Positions 5,144 through 14,074 of a DNA stretch of 38,005 bases are shown in pieces; position 1 is the stretch's first letter; every line of letters starts with the position of its first letter. Source of the DNA: a virus; the IMG/VR virus record IMGVR_UViG_3300025949_000057, positions 1-38,005 of that record. One strand, given 5' to 3'. A model generated the notes under the pieces. It was not told the origin of the DNA. It was given only the letters and a program-made list of their open reading frames with translations, and did not search any database. Position numbers and translations under genes: made by a program.

Positions 5144-5598
5144 GTTATACATTTAATCCATTAAGTGATGAAGAAATTGATGCACTTAGTTTAGTAGAGC
5201 CAGGTGAGTATCCATTTACTATTGTTAAATCGACTCGTAGAACTTCTCAAGCTGGAAATCCTATGGCGGAGTTAGTTATTGAATATTGGGACTCATCTGG
5301 TGTCTCCCATACTTTATTTGATTATTTAGTCTTTTCATCCGTTCCATTGAATATTAGAAAAGTAAAACATTTTTGTGATGCTGTAGGATTACAAGAACAA
5401 TATAAAACAGGGAGTCTTCCAGAAGAATTAGAGGGATTAGGAGGAGCATTTAAAATTGGAATAAGTGAAGAGACGCCAAAAAAAGGTGGTGGGTTTTATC
5501 CTAAGAAAAACATTGTGTTAGATTATCTAAAGAAAACAGAGATAAAAAATATAAATCCATCTTCAGAAATAGTATTTGATGATTCAATACCATTTTAA
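5140..5598 (+). CDS. SSB-like protein (DUF669 type) with DDSIPF tail
   Basis: 152 residues, ATG overlapping the ATPase stop (ATGA). The first 110 residues are predicted beta-rich (YPFTIVKSTRRTSQAGNPMA, AELVIEYWD) like DUF669 single-strand-binding proteins. The C-terminus ends DDSIPF, matching the acidic tip used by bacterial SSBs to recruit partners. With the upstream ATPase it forms a recombination or annealing pair. Terminator follows at once. Confidence 0.75.
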   Translation: MSYTFNPLSDEEIDALSLVEPGEYPFTIVKSTRRTSQAGNPMAELVIEYWDSSGVSHTLFDYLVFSSVPLNIRKVKHFCDAVGLQEQYKTGSLPEELEGLGGAFKIGISEETPKKGGGFYPKKNIVLDYLKKTEIKNINPSSEIVFDDSIPF

Positions 5599-5605
5599 AA
5601 AGCAC

Positions 5606-5635
5606 ATATAAGGGGCACTTATGTGCCCCTTATAT
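5606..5635. terminator. bidirectional Rho-independent terminator
   Basis: Perfect 13-bp stem ATATAAGGGGCAC / GTGCCCCTTATAT with a 4-nt loop between the convergent ends of the early (plus) and late (minus) operons. On the minus strand it is followed by GCTTTTTAAAA, a good U-tract. On the plus strand the tail is weaker. Confidence 0.9.
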
Positions 5636-5638
5636 AAT

Positions 5639-6259
5639 TTACAATAAAACTTCCTGAGACGATGAAATAGTCGTTGGAACAGTTGCACCGCCTGTTTGAG
5701 ATAATGCAACTTTTCTATATTTTCCAGCTGGAATTCTACCAGAAACCTGCAATCTTCCAGACAAAGTTAAACTTAATATACCAGAACATCCCGTTACATC
5801 ATTGCTGACAGCAACCAAATTCGTACTCATGCCTGAATCATCAGCATACTGCAATGTAGCAGTTAAAGCTTGATTAGCCAATAATGAAGTTAAAGATGTC
5901 GGAAATACATAATTTACTGAAGCATCCCGTGTAGATGACAATTGCGTCGCAGTTGTTACATTGGAGAAGCTCGGTGAAGAATAAGAGGGAGATAAAATAG
6001 TTGGAATAGTCGGCTTATTCTTAATAAAATCAAGAGAAGAAGAATTAGATTGGTTCCAATCATCTTGTATCTGACTTATCTTGATCCAAACCTGCGATCC
6101 AAAAGTTGCGTCCGTACACATCCATTGCTCATTAGTTGTAGTATTTAGAAAATAATTATTTACTCTAATCGTTCCTGCCTCTGGATCTTCACTTGCACCA
6201 GGATTATGATCTCCCAACCATACATCTCCAAAATTCTGGCCTGCTATACAAGTAGACAT
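5639..6259 (-). CDS. tail fibre-associated protein (206 aa), last late gene
   Basis: ATG 6259 follows AGGAGGTTCAGT; the upstream in-frame start at 6277 is not needed. The motif DDWNQSNSSSLDFIKNKPTI at about residues 66-85 is a recurrent phage fibre linker. The C-terminal 90 residues are beta-rich and Ser/Thr/Gly-rich with no membrane segment. Position after the giant fibre gene suggests a fibre tip, receptor-binding or capping protein. Confidence 0.6.
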   Translation of the reverse strand: MSTCIAGQNFGDVWLGDHNPGASEDPEAGTIRVNNYFLNTTTNEQWMCTDATFGSQVWIKISQIQDDWNQSNSSSLDFIKNKPTIPTILSPSYSSPSFSNVTTATQLSSTRDASVNYVFPTSLTSLLANQALTATLQYADDSGMSTNLVAVSNDVTGCSGILSLTLSGRLQVSGRIPAGKYRKVALSQTGGATVPTTISSSQEVLL

Positions 6260-6281
6260 ACTGAACCTCCTTTTCAAATGA

Positions 6282-9200
6282 TTAATTGTTTAAATATGTG
6301 AAATTAAATAATACAGAGCTATTATTTGCAAATGCGGTATTTGCTACCCCGCTTAATCCTCCGCCATTATAATTTGTGGAATCAATATTAGCTGTTGTAG
6401 CGTTATTGTTAACTTGTAATACCGGAATAAAACCGGCTCCCACTGTAATGGCTGAAGGAACAAACAAATAAGCTGTTGAACTGGCATTCGCCCCAGAAGT
6501 AGTTGGAAGTCCAGTTAATGTAGCATTTCCAGTGCTAGACCCTTTGTTACTCAATGTAATTGTTCCCCATACTTGAGTCTCAATCGACCCATTGGGATAA
6601 GTTAAAGTCCTATAAAATCCTGTTTGAGTTGAATAAGTAATACCTGTTGTGCCACCACCAAAAGCAAGTGCAGGAGTAAATGAAGTAACACCACTTACAG
6701 ATGGAATATTAACTGTTCCAGATGGGAATGTTTTTACACTGCCACCAATGCTCAATGTATTAGCAGCGGAATTAACTGCCGTAATATTATTTTGAACAGC
6801 AGAAGGAAGTGTCGAACTGATAGAAGGAACTCCCGAACCGGAAGTAATTAAAGTTCCATTATTGGCTGTGGCTAATCCTGTTACTGTATTTGATCCATTA
6901 GAATATAATAAATTACTCGCCGTATAAGTATCGGAAAAAGTAGATGTCGAAACAGCCCAATTTGTCCCATCTGACCGTAAAATAGTTCCTGCCGATGTAG
7001 CTGTTGCAGGATAGGTTGCCGTTGACCAACTTGGAGCAGCAGTAGCACCCGATCTTAATATTTGACCTGCTGTTGAAGTTCCAGACAAAATAGCTAAAGC
7101 AGTCGAAGTTGAATAAACAATTCCTCCATTGGAGGCAGTTAAACTTGCATTCGTACCTCCTCTGGTAAGACCAAGTTGCCCTGTCCATCCTAGTGTAAGA
7201 GAAGTTGCTGCTAATAATGCAACAGTCGGTGAACCTCCCAATGTTAAAGTCACATTGGTATCATCGGTTTTAGTTAATGCTGAAGGAGTTGGCAATTGAC
7301 TCGTGGTTGCTAATGTTCCACTCGTCGGAAAAGTAACGCTCGTATTACCTGTTAATGTTCCTGTAAAAGTAAATGCACCGCTAAAGGTTGTATTTCCTGC
7401 AATACTAAATGTATGAGAATTTACTGTTAATCCTTCATCTGCATGTACAATGCCATATAAATAAGTATCCGTAAGATTACCTGAACGACCAATTCTACCA
7501 ATAAAAGATTCACCCAAAACACCAGGATTGCCTAGTAAAAGATTGTTTCTTTCAGATCCCGTATAATTTTGTCCAGCTCCACTTCCAATACAAATATTTT
7601 GTTGACCATCAATTAAATGTTGTAAAGCAGAAGCTCCAATCGCAATATTGTCAAATCCATTAGTTAAAGTATTTAAAGAAAGAGTGCAAACAGCCACATT
7701 ATTTTGCGCAGAAGCTGCGATATTCTGTAAAGTTCCCGTTCCTATCCCTATATTATCATTTTTAGGGCTACCACTTGTGAAATTACCTGAATTTGATCCA
7801 ATAAATATATTATCTGTTCCAAATGTATGAATAAGTGGACTGCCGTTTTGGGCAATGACGCCATTTGTTGAAGTGGTAGTCGTATTAATATTTAAATCTG
7901 GAAGATTTAATGTTCCAGTCAATGTGCCACCTGTTAAAGGCAAATAACCTGGAATAGTTAAACCTGTTGGCAATGTTGAAGATAAACTAGGAACACTTGA
8001 ACCATTTGTTACTAAAACACTATTTGCAGCTGAAGAAAGTCCTGTTATTGTATTATTAGAACTTGAATAAAGAAGCTGATTAGCGGTTGTTGTTGATGGA
8101 TAAGTAGCTGTTGTCCAAATAGGCGTAGTCGCACCTGCTGATTGGAATAATTGTCCTGAACTTCCCACCGCAGAAAGCGCCAGTGCTGAAGCAGTTGAAT
8201 AAGCAATTGCTCCATTAGAAGCGGTTAAACTTGCATTAGTTCCTCCTCTGGTAAGACTAAGTTGCCCTGTCCATCCTAGTGTCATGGAAACAGCTTGTAA
8301 TAAAGCTGTTGCCGGCGTTCCACCCAGTGTCATCGTAACATTAGTATCATTAACTTCTGTCAACGCAGAAGGAGTCGGTAATTGCGCCGTGGTTGCTAAT
8401 GTTCCCGTTGTTGGGAAAGTGACATTGGTAGCGCCGGTATAGGTTTGTGTTACTGCAAAATTTCCGACAGTTACAAAAGAATTAGCAAAGTTTAAATTTC
8501 CTGCATAGGTTGCCGTATTTGATCCATTATTAACTCCCGTCCCACCTCTTGATCCGTCTAACTGACCAGTCCATCCCAATGTTAATGAAGTTGCTTGTAA
8601 TAAAGCAGTAGTAGGAGATCCACCCAATGTTAAGGTTACATTGGTATCGTCGGTTTTAGTTAATGCAGATGGTGTAATACCATTACTAGGAACTGCCCAT
8701 ACACCGTCTCCTCGCCAAAATGTAGTATTGGATGCACTTGTTCCTGAATCTAAATGCGTTACGGCTAAATTACCCGAAACATAAGAAGCCAAATCAATGG
8801 GAGTTCCATTCCATAAACCAGTAGTTATTGTTCCAAGTGTTGTAAGAGAAGTTTGTCCTACATAAGTGGCATCAATATCTATTATAGGGGCAACTCCACC
8901 CGTAGATATTATACGATTAGCAGTCCCTGATACGCTTGTCACAAAACCGCTTGCTGTGCTATCTACATAGGCTTTAGTGGCTGCATCTTGCGGAGATGCA
9001 GGATTGGACATATTGTTTATTTGATTAGCGCCCATATTAATAGCGCCCGTCATTGTGCCACCACTTAAAGGCAAATAACCCGTAATAACTATTCCTGGCG
9101 GTAAAGTCGTACTTAATTGAATACTTCCACTTCCATCTGTTGAAAATAAAGCATCTGGAATAAGTGATATCATAGAAAATTGATCTAAAATAGGACTCCA

Positions 9201-9686
9201 TGCTTCCACGTTAGATCCAATTGCGACACCTAAATTGGTTCGCGCAATCGATGTATTGTTTAAATCACTTAGATTATTTGCGGATTGTAAAAATGTACTC
9301 AATGGAATGACTGTAGGAACAGCGGAAGCACCTGTATTATTTGCCCAAAGAGAATTAGCCGCAATTGCCGCAAAAGAAATAGTACCGGTAGTCGTAATCG
9401 GGCCACCTGTTAAACCGGTTCCTGTATTCACTTGCATAACAGTTCCCGTTCCACCCGAACCAGTAGGAACCCAAGTAGTACCGTTATAAGATTCGATGCT
9501 TAATATATCTGTGTTATATCCATACATGCCGATTGAAGCAGGACTAGGTCGAGTTGCTATTGTCCAATGATTATAAAGAGAGGTATAAGTATTAACCCCA
9601 TTTGATAATTTATCTAATCCAACAATTTGATTATCAGCTGCTAAATTAGCTTGCGTGAATTGACTAAACTTTAAGGTATTGACCAT
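6282..9686 (-). CDS. large tail fibre / adhesin-like protein (1134 aa)
   Basis: AGGAGAAGGTAA precedes ATG 9686. The N-terminal 170 residues (MVNTLKFSQFTQANLA..., MYGYNTD, GTGLTGGPI, IARTNLG) match the N-terminus of the 380-aa protein at 10393-11535, likely the virion-anchor domain. Then come three near-identical beta modules (TNVTLTLGGSP...LGWTGQL), and a block of NIAIGxxAL / NICIGSGAG repeats at about 635-700 like the heads of trimeric adhesins. Low-complexity Ser/Thr/Gly/Asn composition and no Cys-rich region are fibre-like. Receptor-binding probably lies in the C-terminal 150 residues. Confidence 0.8.
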   Translation of the reverse strand: MVNTLKFSQFTQANLAADNQIVGLDKLSNGVNTYTSLYNHWTIATRPSPASIGMYGYNTDILSIESYNGTTWVPTGSGGTGTVMQVNTGTGLTGGPITTTGTISFAAIAANSLWANNTGASAVPTVIPLSTFLQSANNLSDLNNTSIARTNLGVAIGSNVEAWSPILDQFSMISLIPDALFSTDGSGSIQLSTTLPPGIVITGYLPLSGGTMTGAINMGANQINNMSNPASPQDAATKAYVDSTASGFVTSVSGTANRIISTGGVAPIIDIDATYVGQTSLTTLGTITTGLWNGTPIDLASYVSGNLAVTHLDSGTSASNTTFWRGDGVWAVPSNGITPSALTKTDDTNVTLTLGGSPTTALLQATSLTLGWTGQLDGSRGGTGVNNGSNTATYAGNLNFANSFVTVGNFAVTQTYTGATNVTFPTTGTLATTAQLPTPSALTEVNDTNVTMTLGGTPATALLQAVSMTLGWTGQLSLTRGGTNASLTASNGAIAYSTASALALSAVGSSGQLFQSAGATTPIWTTATYPSTTTANQLLYSSSNNTITGLSSAANSVLVTNGSSVPSLSSTLPTGLTIPGYLPLTGGTLTGTLNLPDLNINTTTTSTNGVIAQNGSPLIHTFGTDNIFIGSNSGNFTSGSPKNDNIGIGTGTLQNIAASAQNNVAVCTLSLNTLTNGFDNIAIGASALQHLIDGQQNICIGSGAGQNYTGSERNNLLLGNPGVLGESFIGRIGRSGNLTDTYLYGIVHADEGLTVNSHTFSIAGNTTFSGAFTFTGTLTGNTSVTFPTSGTLATTSQLPTPSALTKTDDTNVTLTLGGSPTVALLAATSLTLGWTGQLGLTRGGTNASLTASNGGIVYSTSTALAILSGTSTAGQILRSGATAAPSWSTATYPATATSAGTILRSDGTNWAVSTSTFSDTYTASNLLYSNGSNTVTGLATANNGTLITSGSGVPSISSTLPSAVQNNITAVNSAANTLSIGGSVKTFPSGTVNIPSVSGVTSFTPALAFGGGTTGITYSTQTGFYRTLTYPNGSIETQVWGTITLSNKGSSTGNATLTGLPTTSGANASSTAYLFVPSAITVGAGFIPVLQVNNNATTANIDSTNYNGGGLSGVANTAFANNSSVLFNFTYLNN
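7165..8680 (-). repeat. three intragenic repeats encoding TNVTLTLGG...LGWTGQL modules
   Basis: The segments at about 7165-7300, 8250-8380 and 8560-8680 (minus strand) encode closely similar modules of about 40 residues with the frame TKTDDTNVTLTLGGSP ... TSLTLGWTGQL followed by RGGT. Nucleotide identity is high enough for recombination between units, which could change fibre length. Confidence 0.75.
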
Positions 9687-10382
9687 TTACCTTCTCCTGC
9701 GCGCATAGATTCCACCGCATGCTGTTGCTGTTCCACTTCCAAAAACAGCACGTGTACTCAAGAAAATTGTTTGATTACTCGCGGAATTAAATCTTAAAGT
9801 TGGAACAGGTTGGCCAATGACATTAGCTGGATTAGCCGGAAATTCTTGAGTTACTAATGATACATCTGGAAGAGTAGCCGATGTAGAACTAATCCACATA
9901 GTTACTGCTGTTAAATTAGCCGCAGAACCTGCGACTAAAACATTACCCCACACATCATAATCTCCTGCCGATAAAGTAATAGAAGTAACATTTGCAGAAG
10001 TTCCCGATGATAATGAAATCGCTGATGCTGATAGAATTAAACTTGAAAAAAATTCACCAACAAATGTGGGATCGGCATTATTTGCTCCCCGTGTTCCTTG
10101 TATTTGAACATTCCCAACCCCTTTTCCACCGAGTGACCAAATAATATCAGAATCACTTCCTTTGGCTCCCCATCCTACAGCATTTGTTGTTGCAGAATTT
10201 TGTATATCCACATAATTAACTGCATTTGCAATAGGAGTAAGAGTTATTAATTTATTCCCATTTGTATCTAATATTTCATTGACGATTGTTGGATTAGTAA
10301 TAGAAGGAGCGGTTGATCCCACAAAATTTCCAGTTCCTGTTTGACCTGAAAGACCATTATTCACAGCATTATTTGTGCTCAC
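9687..10382 (-). CDS. fibre-region structural protein (231 aa)
   Basis: N-terminus MSTNNAVNNGLSGQTGTGNF is fibre-like; the middle contains VGWGAKGSDSDIIWSLGGKGVGN; the C-terminal 120 residues are beta-rich and end in basic YARRRR. It ends immediately before the ATG of the giant fibre gene. Most likely a fibre or fibre-partner; no enzymatic motif. Confidence 0.6.
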   Translation of the reverse strand: MSTNNAVNNGLSGQTGTGNFVGSTAPSITNPTIVNEILDTNGNKLITLTPIANAVNYVDIQNSATTNAVGWGAKGSDSDIIWSLGGKGVGNVQIQGTRGANNADPTFVGEFFSSLILSASAISLSSGTSANVTSITLSAGDYDVWGNVLVAGSAANLTAVTMWISSTSATLPDVSLVTQEFPANPANVIGQPVPTLRFNSASNQTIFLSTRAVFGSGTATACGGIYARRRR

Positions 10383-10392
10383 AATTTATTCC

Positions 10393-11535
10393 TTATGCAA
10401 CTGTTAAGTTTCCTTGCGGGCCAGAACCAAACTGCCACTCTGTATTTGCTACGGTGCAAATGATATATCCCGAATCTTTTCTATTTGTTGAAGCAATTGA
10501 TCCGCCAGAAGATGTTGTAGAATTTCCCAAAACAATAGTTTGACCTATACCACATTGAATTTTCCAACCGCCTGCGCCGAGACCCATTATGTCAATCTCA
10601 TCTCCTACCGCACTGGTTGCTGGCAATGTTCCCGTGACGAGCCCTGCGTTATTCATGAAATATCCATTGTTAGGCAATAGATTAACGGAGGTACTTGTCA
10701 CTGTATTCCAACTGAATCCCGCCAATCCTGTTGCTGAAATGGTGATACTATTCGCAGCATTCACAATGGAAATATTAGCACCTGCTGTTAATGTGGCAGG
10801 AGAAGGAATACTTCCAGTACTGCCTATCATAAGCTGTCCATTTGTAAGAGCAGCCGAAAGAGCTAATGCGCTCGCAGTGGAATAAAGCATTGCACCATTC
10901 ACAGCTGTTAAAGATGCATTTGTTCCGCCTTTAGATAATGGGATATTACTAGCTGACCACATGCCTGATGAAATATTGCCAACCGTTGTAATGCTTGAAG
11001 CGCCAGGCCACACACCACTTGCGATCTGATCTAATTGGACATTCCATGCTTCAACATTTGTACCTATGACTAGCCCCAAGTTAGTTCGCGCTGTGGAAAC
11101 GCTTGGCAAGTCACTCAGATTATCTGCTGATTGAAGAAATGTGCTAGTAGGAATAACTGTCGGAACCGCTGTCATACTATTCACATTCGCCCATAAGGAA
11201 TTAGCAGCGATAGCAGCGAAAGAAAGCGTTCCTGTTGTAACAATAGGCCCACCGGTTAAACCAGTTCCACTATTTACTTCTGATACAGTACCTAACCCTC
11301 CCGCACCTGCTTGAACCCATATGAAGCCATTAAAAGATTCAATGGAAGGAAGATCAGTATTATATCCATACATGCCTTTAGCTGGCGGCGAAGGCCTTGT
11401 TGCAGTAGTCCATATATTAAAAAAAGAAGAATAAATATTATCGCCACCACTTAAAGAGCTTGCTCCTACTAATTTATTTGTACTTGTTGCTAAATTAGCT
11501 GGAGTAAATTGGCTAAATTTTAATGTATTTACCAT
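10393..11535 (-). CDS. tail fibre protein (380 aa), paralogue of the 1134-aa fibre
   Basis: The first 170 residues align with the start of the 1134-aa fibre: MVNTLKFSQFT, IWTTATRPSP, MYGYNTD, GTGLTGGPI, FAAIAANSLWAN, FLQSADNLSDL, TARTNLG, VEAW. The C-terminal part (about 280-380) has a beta-rich SGYIICTVANTEWQFGSGP fold common in fibre proteins. Two fibres with the same anchor suggest alternative or nested attachment to the tail hub. Confidence 0.7.
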   Translation of the reverse strand: MVNTLKFSQFTPANLATSTNKLVGASSLSGGDNIYSSFFNIWTTATRPSPPAKGMYGYNTDLPSIESFNGFIWVQAGAGGLGTVSEVNSGTGLTGGPIVTTGTLSFAAIAANSLWANVNSMTAVPTVIPTSTFLQSADNLSDLPSVSTARTNLGLVIGTNVEAWNVQLDQIASGVWPGASSITTVGNISSGMWSASNIPLSKGGTNASLTAVNGAMLYSTASALALSAALTNGQLMIGSTGSIPSPATLTAGANISIVNAANSITISATGLAGFSWNTVTSTSVNLLPNNGYFMNNAGLVTGTLPATSAVGDEIDIMGLGAGGWKIQCGIGQTIVLGNSTTSSGGSIASTNRKDSGYIICTVANTEWQFGSGPQGNLTVA

Positions 11536-11570
11536 AATTTACTTCCCTTTAAGTGGAATAATTTATTTTT

Positions 11571-11927
11571 TTATTGTTCAATTAATAACAATTGAGCACT
11601 TACTGATGGAGTTCCTGTCGCTGCTATGAAGCTCAATGAATCGCCTCCATTAACATATCGACATTCTTCTAATGGTAATAATTCTTGATTAGATACAGTC
11701 GAAGCAGTGCCGGCACTTGGAACAGCAGCCGTTGCATTATAAGCAACCCAAATATCCGCTGTATAAGAAGCTCTAAATCTTACACGATATTTTTGCGTAG
11801 CAATTCCAGGAACCGTCCAGGCAAGAGCAGTATTAGTTGCTAATGCAGCATTCATATTCGTGTTAGAAAATGGCGATGCATTTTGAAAGTTTTTATGATA
11901 AGGCGTACAAGCGCGAGGTGATGACAT
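11571..11927 (-). CDS. small beta-rich structural protein (118 aa)
   Basis: Start ATG 11927 (MSSPRACTP) has AAGGA 8 nt upstream; the longer frame from 11966 overlaps the previous gene and lacks a site. Sequence such as YRVRFRASYTADIWVAYNAT and ECRYVNGGDSLSFIAA is beta-sandwich-like. Sits between the anchor-type protein and the fibres; possible fibre decoration or chaperone-like component. Confidence 0.6.
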   Translation of the reverse strand: MSSPRACTPYHKNFQNASPFSNTNMNAALATNTALAWTVPGIATQKYRVRFRASYTADIWVAYNATAAVPSAGTASTVSNQELLPLEECRYVNGGDSLSFIAATGTPSVSAQLLLIEQ

Positions 11928-11938
11928 ATTTTTATTCC

Positions 11939-14074
11939 TTAAGGTAAGGTTGGATTGCCTAGACAAGAATTCGCCGTAAAATGTAATGTAATATATCCAT
12001 AATTAGCAATATCTGTTGTGGATGTAGGACCAAACAAAGGCGAAGCAGTTGCTCCAATATAATTTACTGACTTATTGGTAGCTGATAATTGAGTCCAAAA
12101 AGTACCGATAACTGCATTAGCAGCCGTACTTGGAACTCCATTTATGAAAAATGTAGCCCTTACACTTCCTGCTGTTCCATCTAAAGCATAAACGTTCATT
12201 ATTGGATTTGCTCTTTTTACTGTATTAAATTGAAATCCAAAATTTGTCGGATAAAGAGTCGCATGTGATCCACTTGTATATATTCCTTGTGGAAATGTAA
12301 GAATAGAAGCTCCACTATTTGTTCCAGGGACGACACCGACATCATATGATGTCTCATAATAAAACTGACATTGACCTAATACTTCATCAAATGTTTGAGG
12401 AACAGCTTCAAGAGCAAAATCATTTGGAACAAGGGAGACTTTATCAACAATAATATAATCTACTGCCGAAGTAGAATTCATATTATCCAATGTATAAATT
12501 ACTACTCCCAATGTTTGCGTTTCTCCTAAACTAGCATTCCCAGGCAATGGGAATCTATTAAATGGGACTTCTAAAAATATACCAGCCACACTGGGTGTTA
12601 ATGTGTAAATAGGATCATTTTCAGGCGCGATAGATGACCAATTCACAGAAAATGTAGGATCTGTCGAAGCCCATGAAGCGATTGGCTCTGTATTACTTAT
12701 TGTTGCTGGTAAAGCAGAGCTTGCAATTAAGCGCATTTTAAATCTCACAGAAGTTGAATGAGCTGAATTAAGCCTAATTCTAACTAATGCAGAAAGATTA
12801 TAATTCCAATAAGGCAAGATGGTGGAAGGATCAATGTATTGGATTAATGCAAATTGAGTCTGAGTAGCGCTTACCACCGGATTTATTTGCAATGCAAACT
12901 TATCCAAATTACTAGTAGAAGAACCTGTTTGTAATTGACTACCTGCTTTTTGATACATAATAGTCTGATCACAAATGTAGGACGTTTGCGCTGTTACAGT
13001 TGACACCGTTGTTGTAATAAACTGAAATGGATTTAATGAAAAATTCCATCCCACTAATAATGAGCTTTTCGGCTGAATTAGAATAGAATTCTTATAAACA
13101 TGAAATTCTTGATCCACTATTCTTTCATAGGTTAATTCATTGAATGGCGGAATAGAACCACTATCAAAGTTTGTAGGTAATGGAACACTTTGTCCTGTTA
13201 GTTGGATATTAGTTAATGTAAGCGTTCCCGAAGGAGGAAGAACAAAATTAATATTAACAAATGCATTTGTCCCCGTCGTCGCATTCATAGAATCAGGCAT
13301 TGTTACCGCATTGGAATAGAATGCCAAAGACCCCGTTAAAATAGAAGTAGTAGGGAATAGATTTACTGTGCTACCACCTGAATCAACATAATTGACCGTT
13401 AAAGTCTGAGATGCACCGGTTGCAAATGCCAAGAAAGAAATGGCAATCGCTCCTCCACTAAATATTGCCCCATTGTTTGAAAATGTTTGCTGCAATGTAG
13501 CCGTCGTCCATCCAGAATTAGCAATAGTCAAATAATAAGGAGGATTGGTACTAATATCGGAATCGCCAGGATTCGCAGTTTGCGTAATAGTCGTTGTGCC
13601 TGCGCCTGTTAATACTAAATTCCAACCTGGGGCAATGGATAATGTATAGGTGCTCGATGATCCTTGCGTATAGACAAAAGGACTAGTAAAAGAAATATCT
13701 GCAAATTGAGGATTCGTGACTAAGCTTGGGGCCGTTAAAAGCAAAGTGCTTGACGGAGTACTTTCCGCATTTCCAGGTGAATAATTCTGTATGGGATTTC
13801 CAATTAATGGATCAGCTTGAGTGGGCCCTTTCCTAATTTCAATCCGATAAACCAATGTATCATCAAAATAAAGATTGTCGGGCAGCGTACCATTCGCATA
13901 AAACTGAATCGGATTAGACCATGGAATCATGCCATTTGGGTCTTGGTAAACATTTTGTGGCAAATAGGGCAATGTATTCGTTAAAAAGAATGCATAATAT
14001 TGATCATTTAGGGGTCTTCCTATTTGATCAACCATATACCATATAGGATTAGCGCCGCGAATGTAGGATGTCAT
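11939..14074 (-). CDS. tailspike / fibre-anchor protein (711 aa)
   Basis: The N-terminal 100 residues (GANPIWYMVDQIGRPL, QNVYQDPNGMIPWSNPIQFY, GTLPDNLYFDDTLVYRIEI) follow the logic of the P22 tailspike head-binding domain: a short beta domain specifying quantity, values and NPI/NG turns. The remaining 600 residues are beta-rich with Ser/Thr and no Cys cluster. I infer a tail-attached spike or the adaptor for the downstream fibres. No glycosidase motif was identified. Confidence 0.6.
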   Translation of the reverse strand: MTSYIRGANPIWYMVDQIGRPLNDQYYAFFLTNTLPYLPQNVYQDPNGMIPWSNPIQFYANGTLPDNLYFDDTLVYRIEIRKGPTQADPLIGNPIQNYSPGNAESTPSSTLLLTAPSLVTNPQFADISFTSPFVYTQGSSSTYTLSIAPGWNLVLTGAGTTTITQTANPGDSDISTNPPYYLTIANSGWTTATLQQTFSNNGAIFSGGAIAISFLAFATGASQTLTVNYVDSGGSTVNLFPTTSILTGSLAFYSNAVTMPDSMNATTGTNAFVNINFVLPPSGTLTLTNIQLTGQSVPLPTNFDSGSIPPFNELTYERIVDQEFHVYKNSILIQPKSSLLVGWNFSLNPFQFITTTVSTVTAQTSYICDQTIMYQKAGSQLQTGSSTSNLDKFALQINPVVSATQTQFALIQYIDPSTILPYWNYNLSALVRIRLNSAHSTSVRFKMRLIASSALPATISNTEPIASWASTDPTFSVNWSSIAPENDPIYTLTPSVAGIFLEVPFNRFPLPGNASLGETQTLGVVIYTLDNMNSTSAVDYIIVDKVSLVPNDFALEAVPQTFDEVLGQCQFYYETSYDVGVVPGTNSGASILTFPQGIYTSGSHATLYPTNFGFQFNTVKRANPIMNVYALDGTAGSVRATFFINGVPSTAANAVIGTFWTQLSATNKSVNYIGATASPLFGPTSTTDIANYGYITLHFTANSCLGNPTLP

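Noticed and set aside
7648-9489. Plus-strand open frames within the fibre gene
   Set aside because: They are antisense to a continuous 1134-codon frame with clear fibre repeats, lack ribosome sites, and follow from its codon bias.
13438-13448. Another copy of ATGGCAATCGC of the RNA family
   Set aside because: It lies inside the 711-aa structural gene, reads as ordinary codons on the minus strand, and lacks the GGCG continuation and any matching 3' half.
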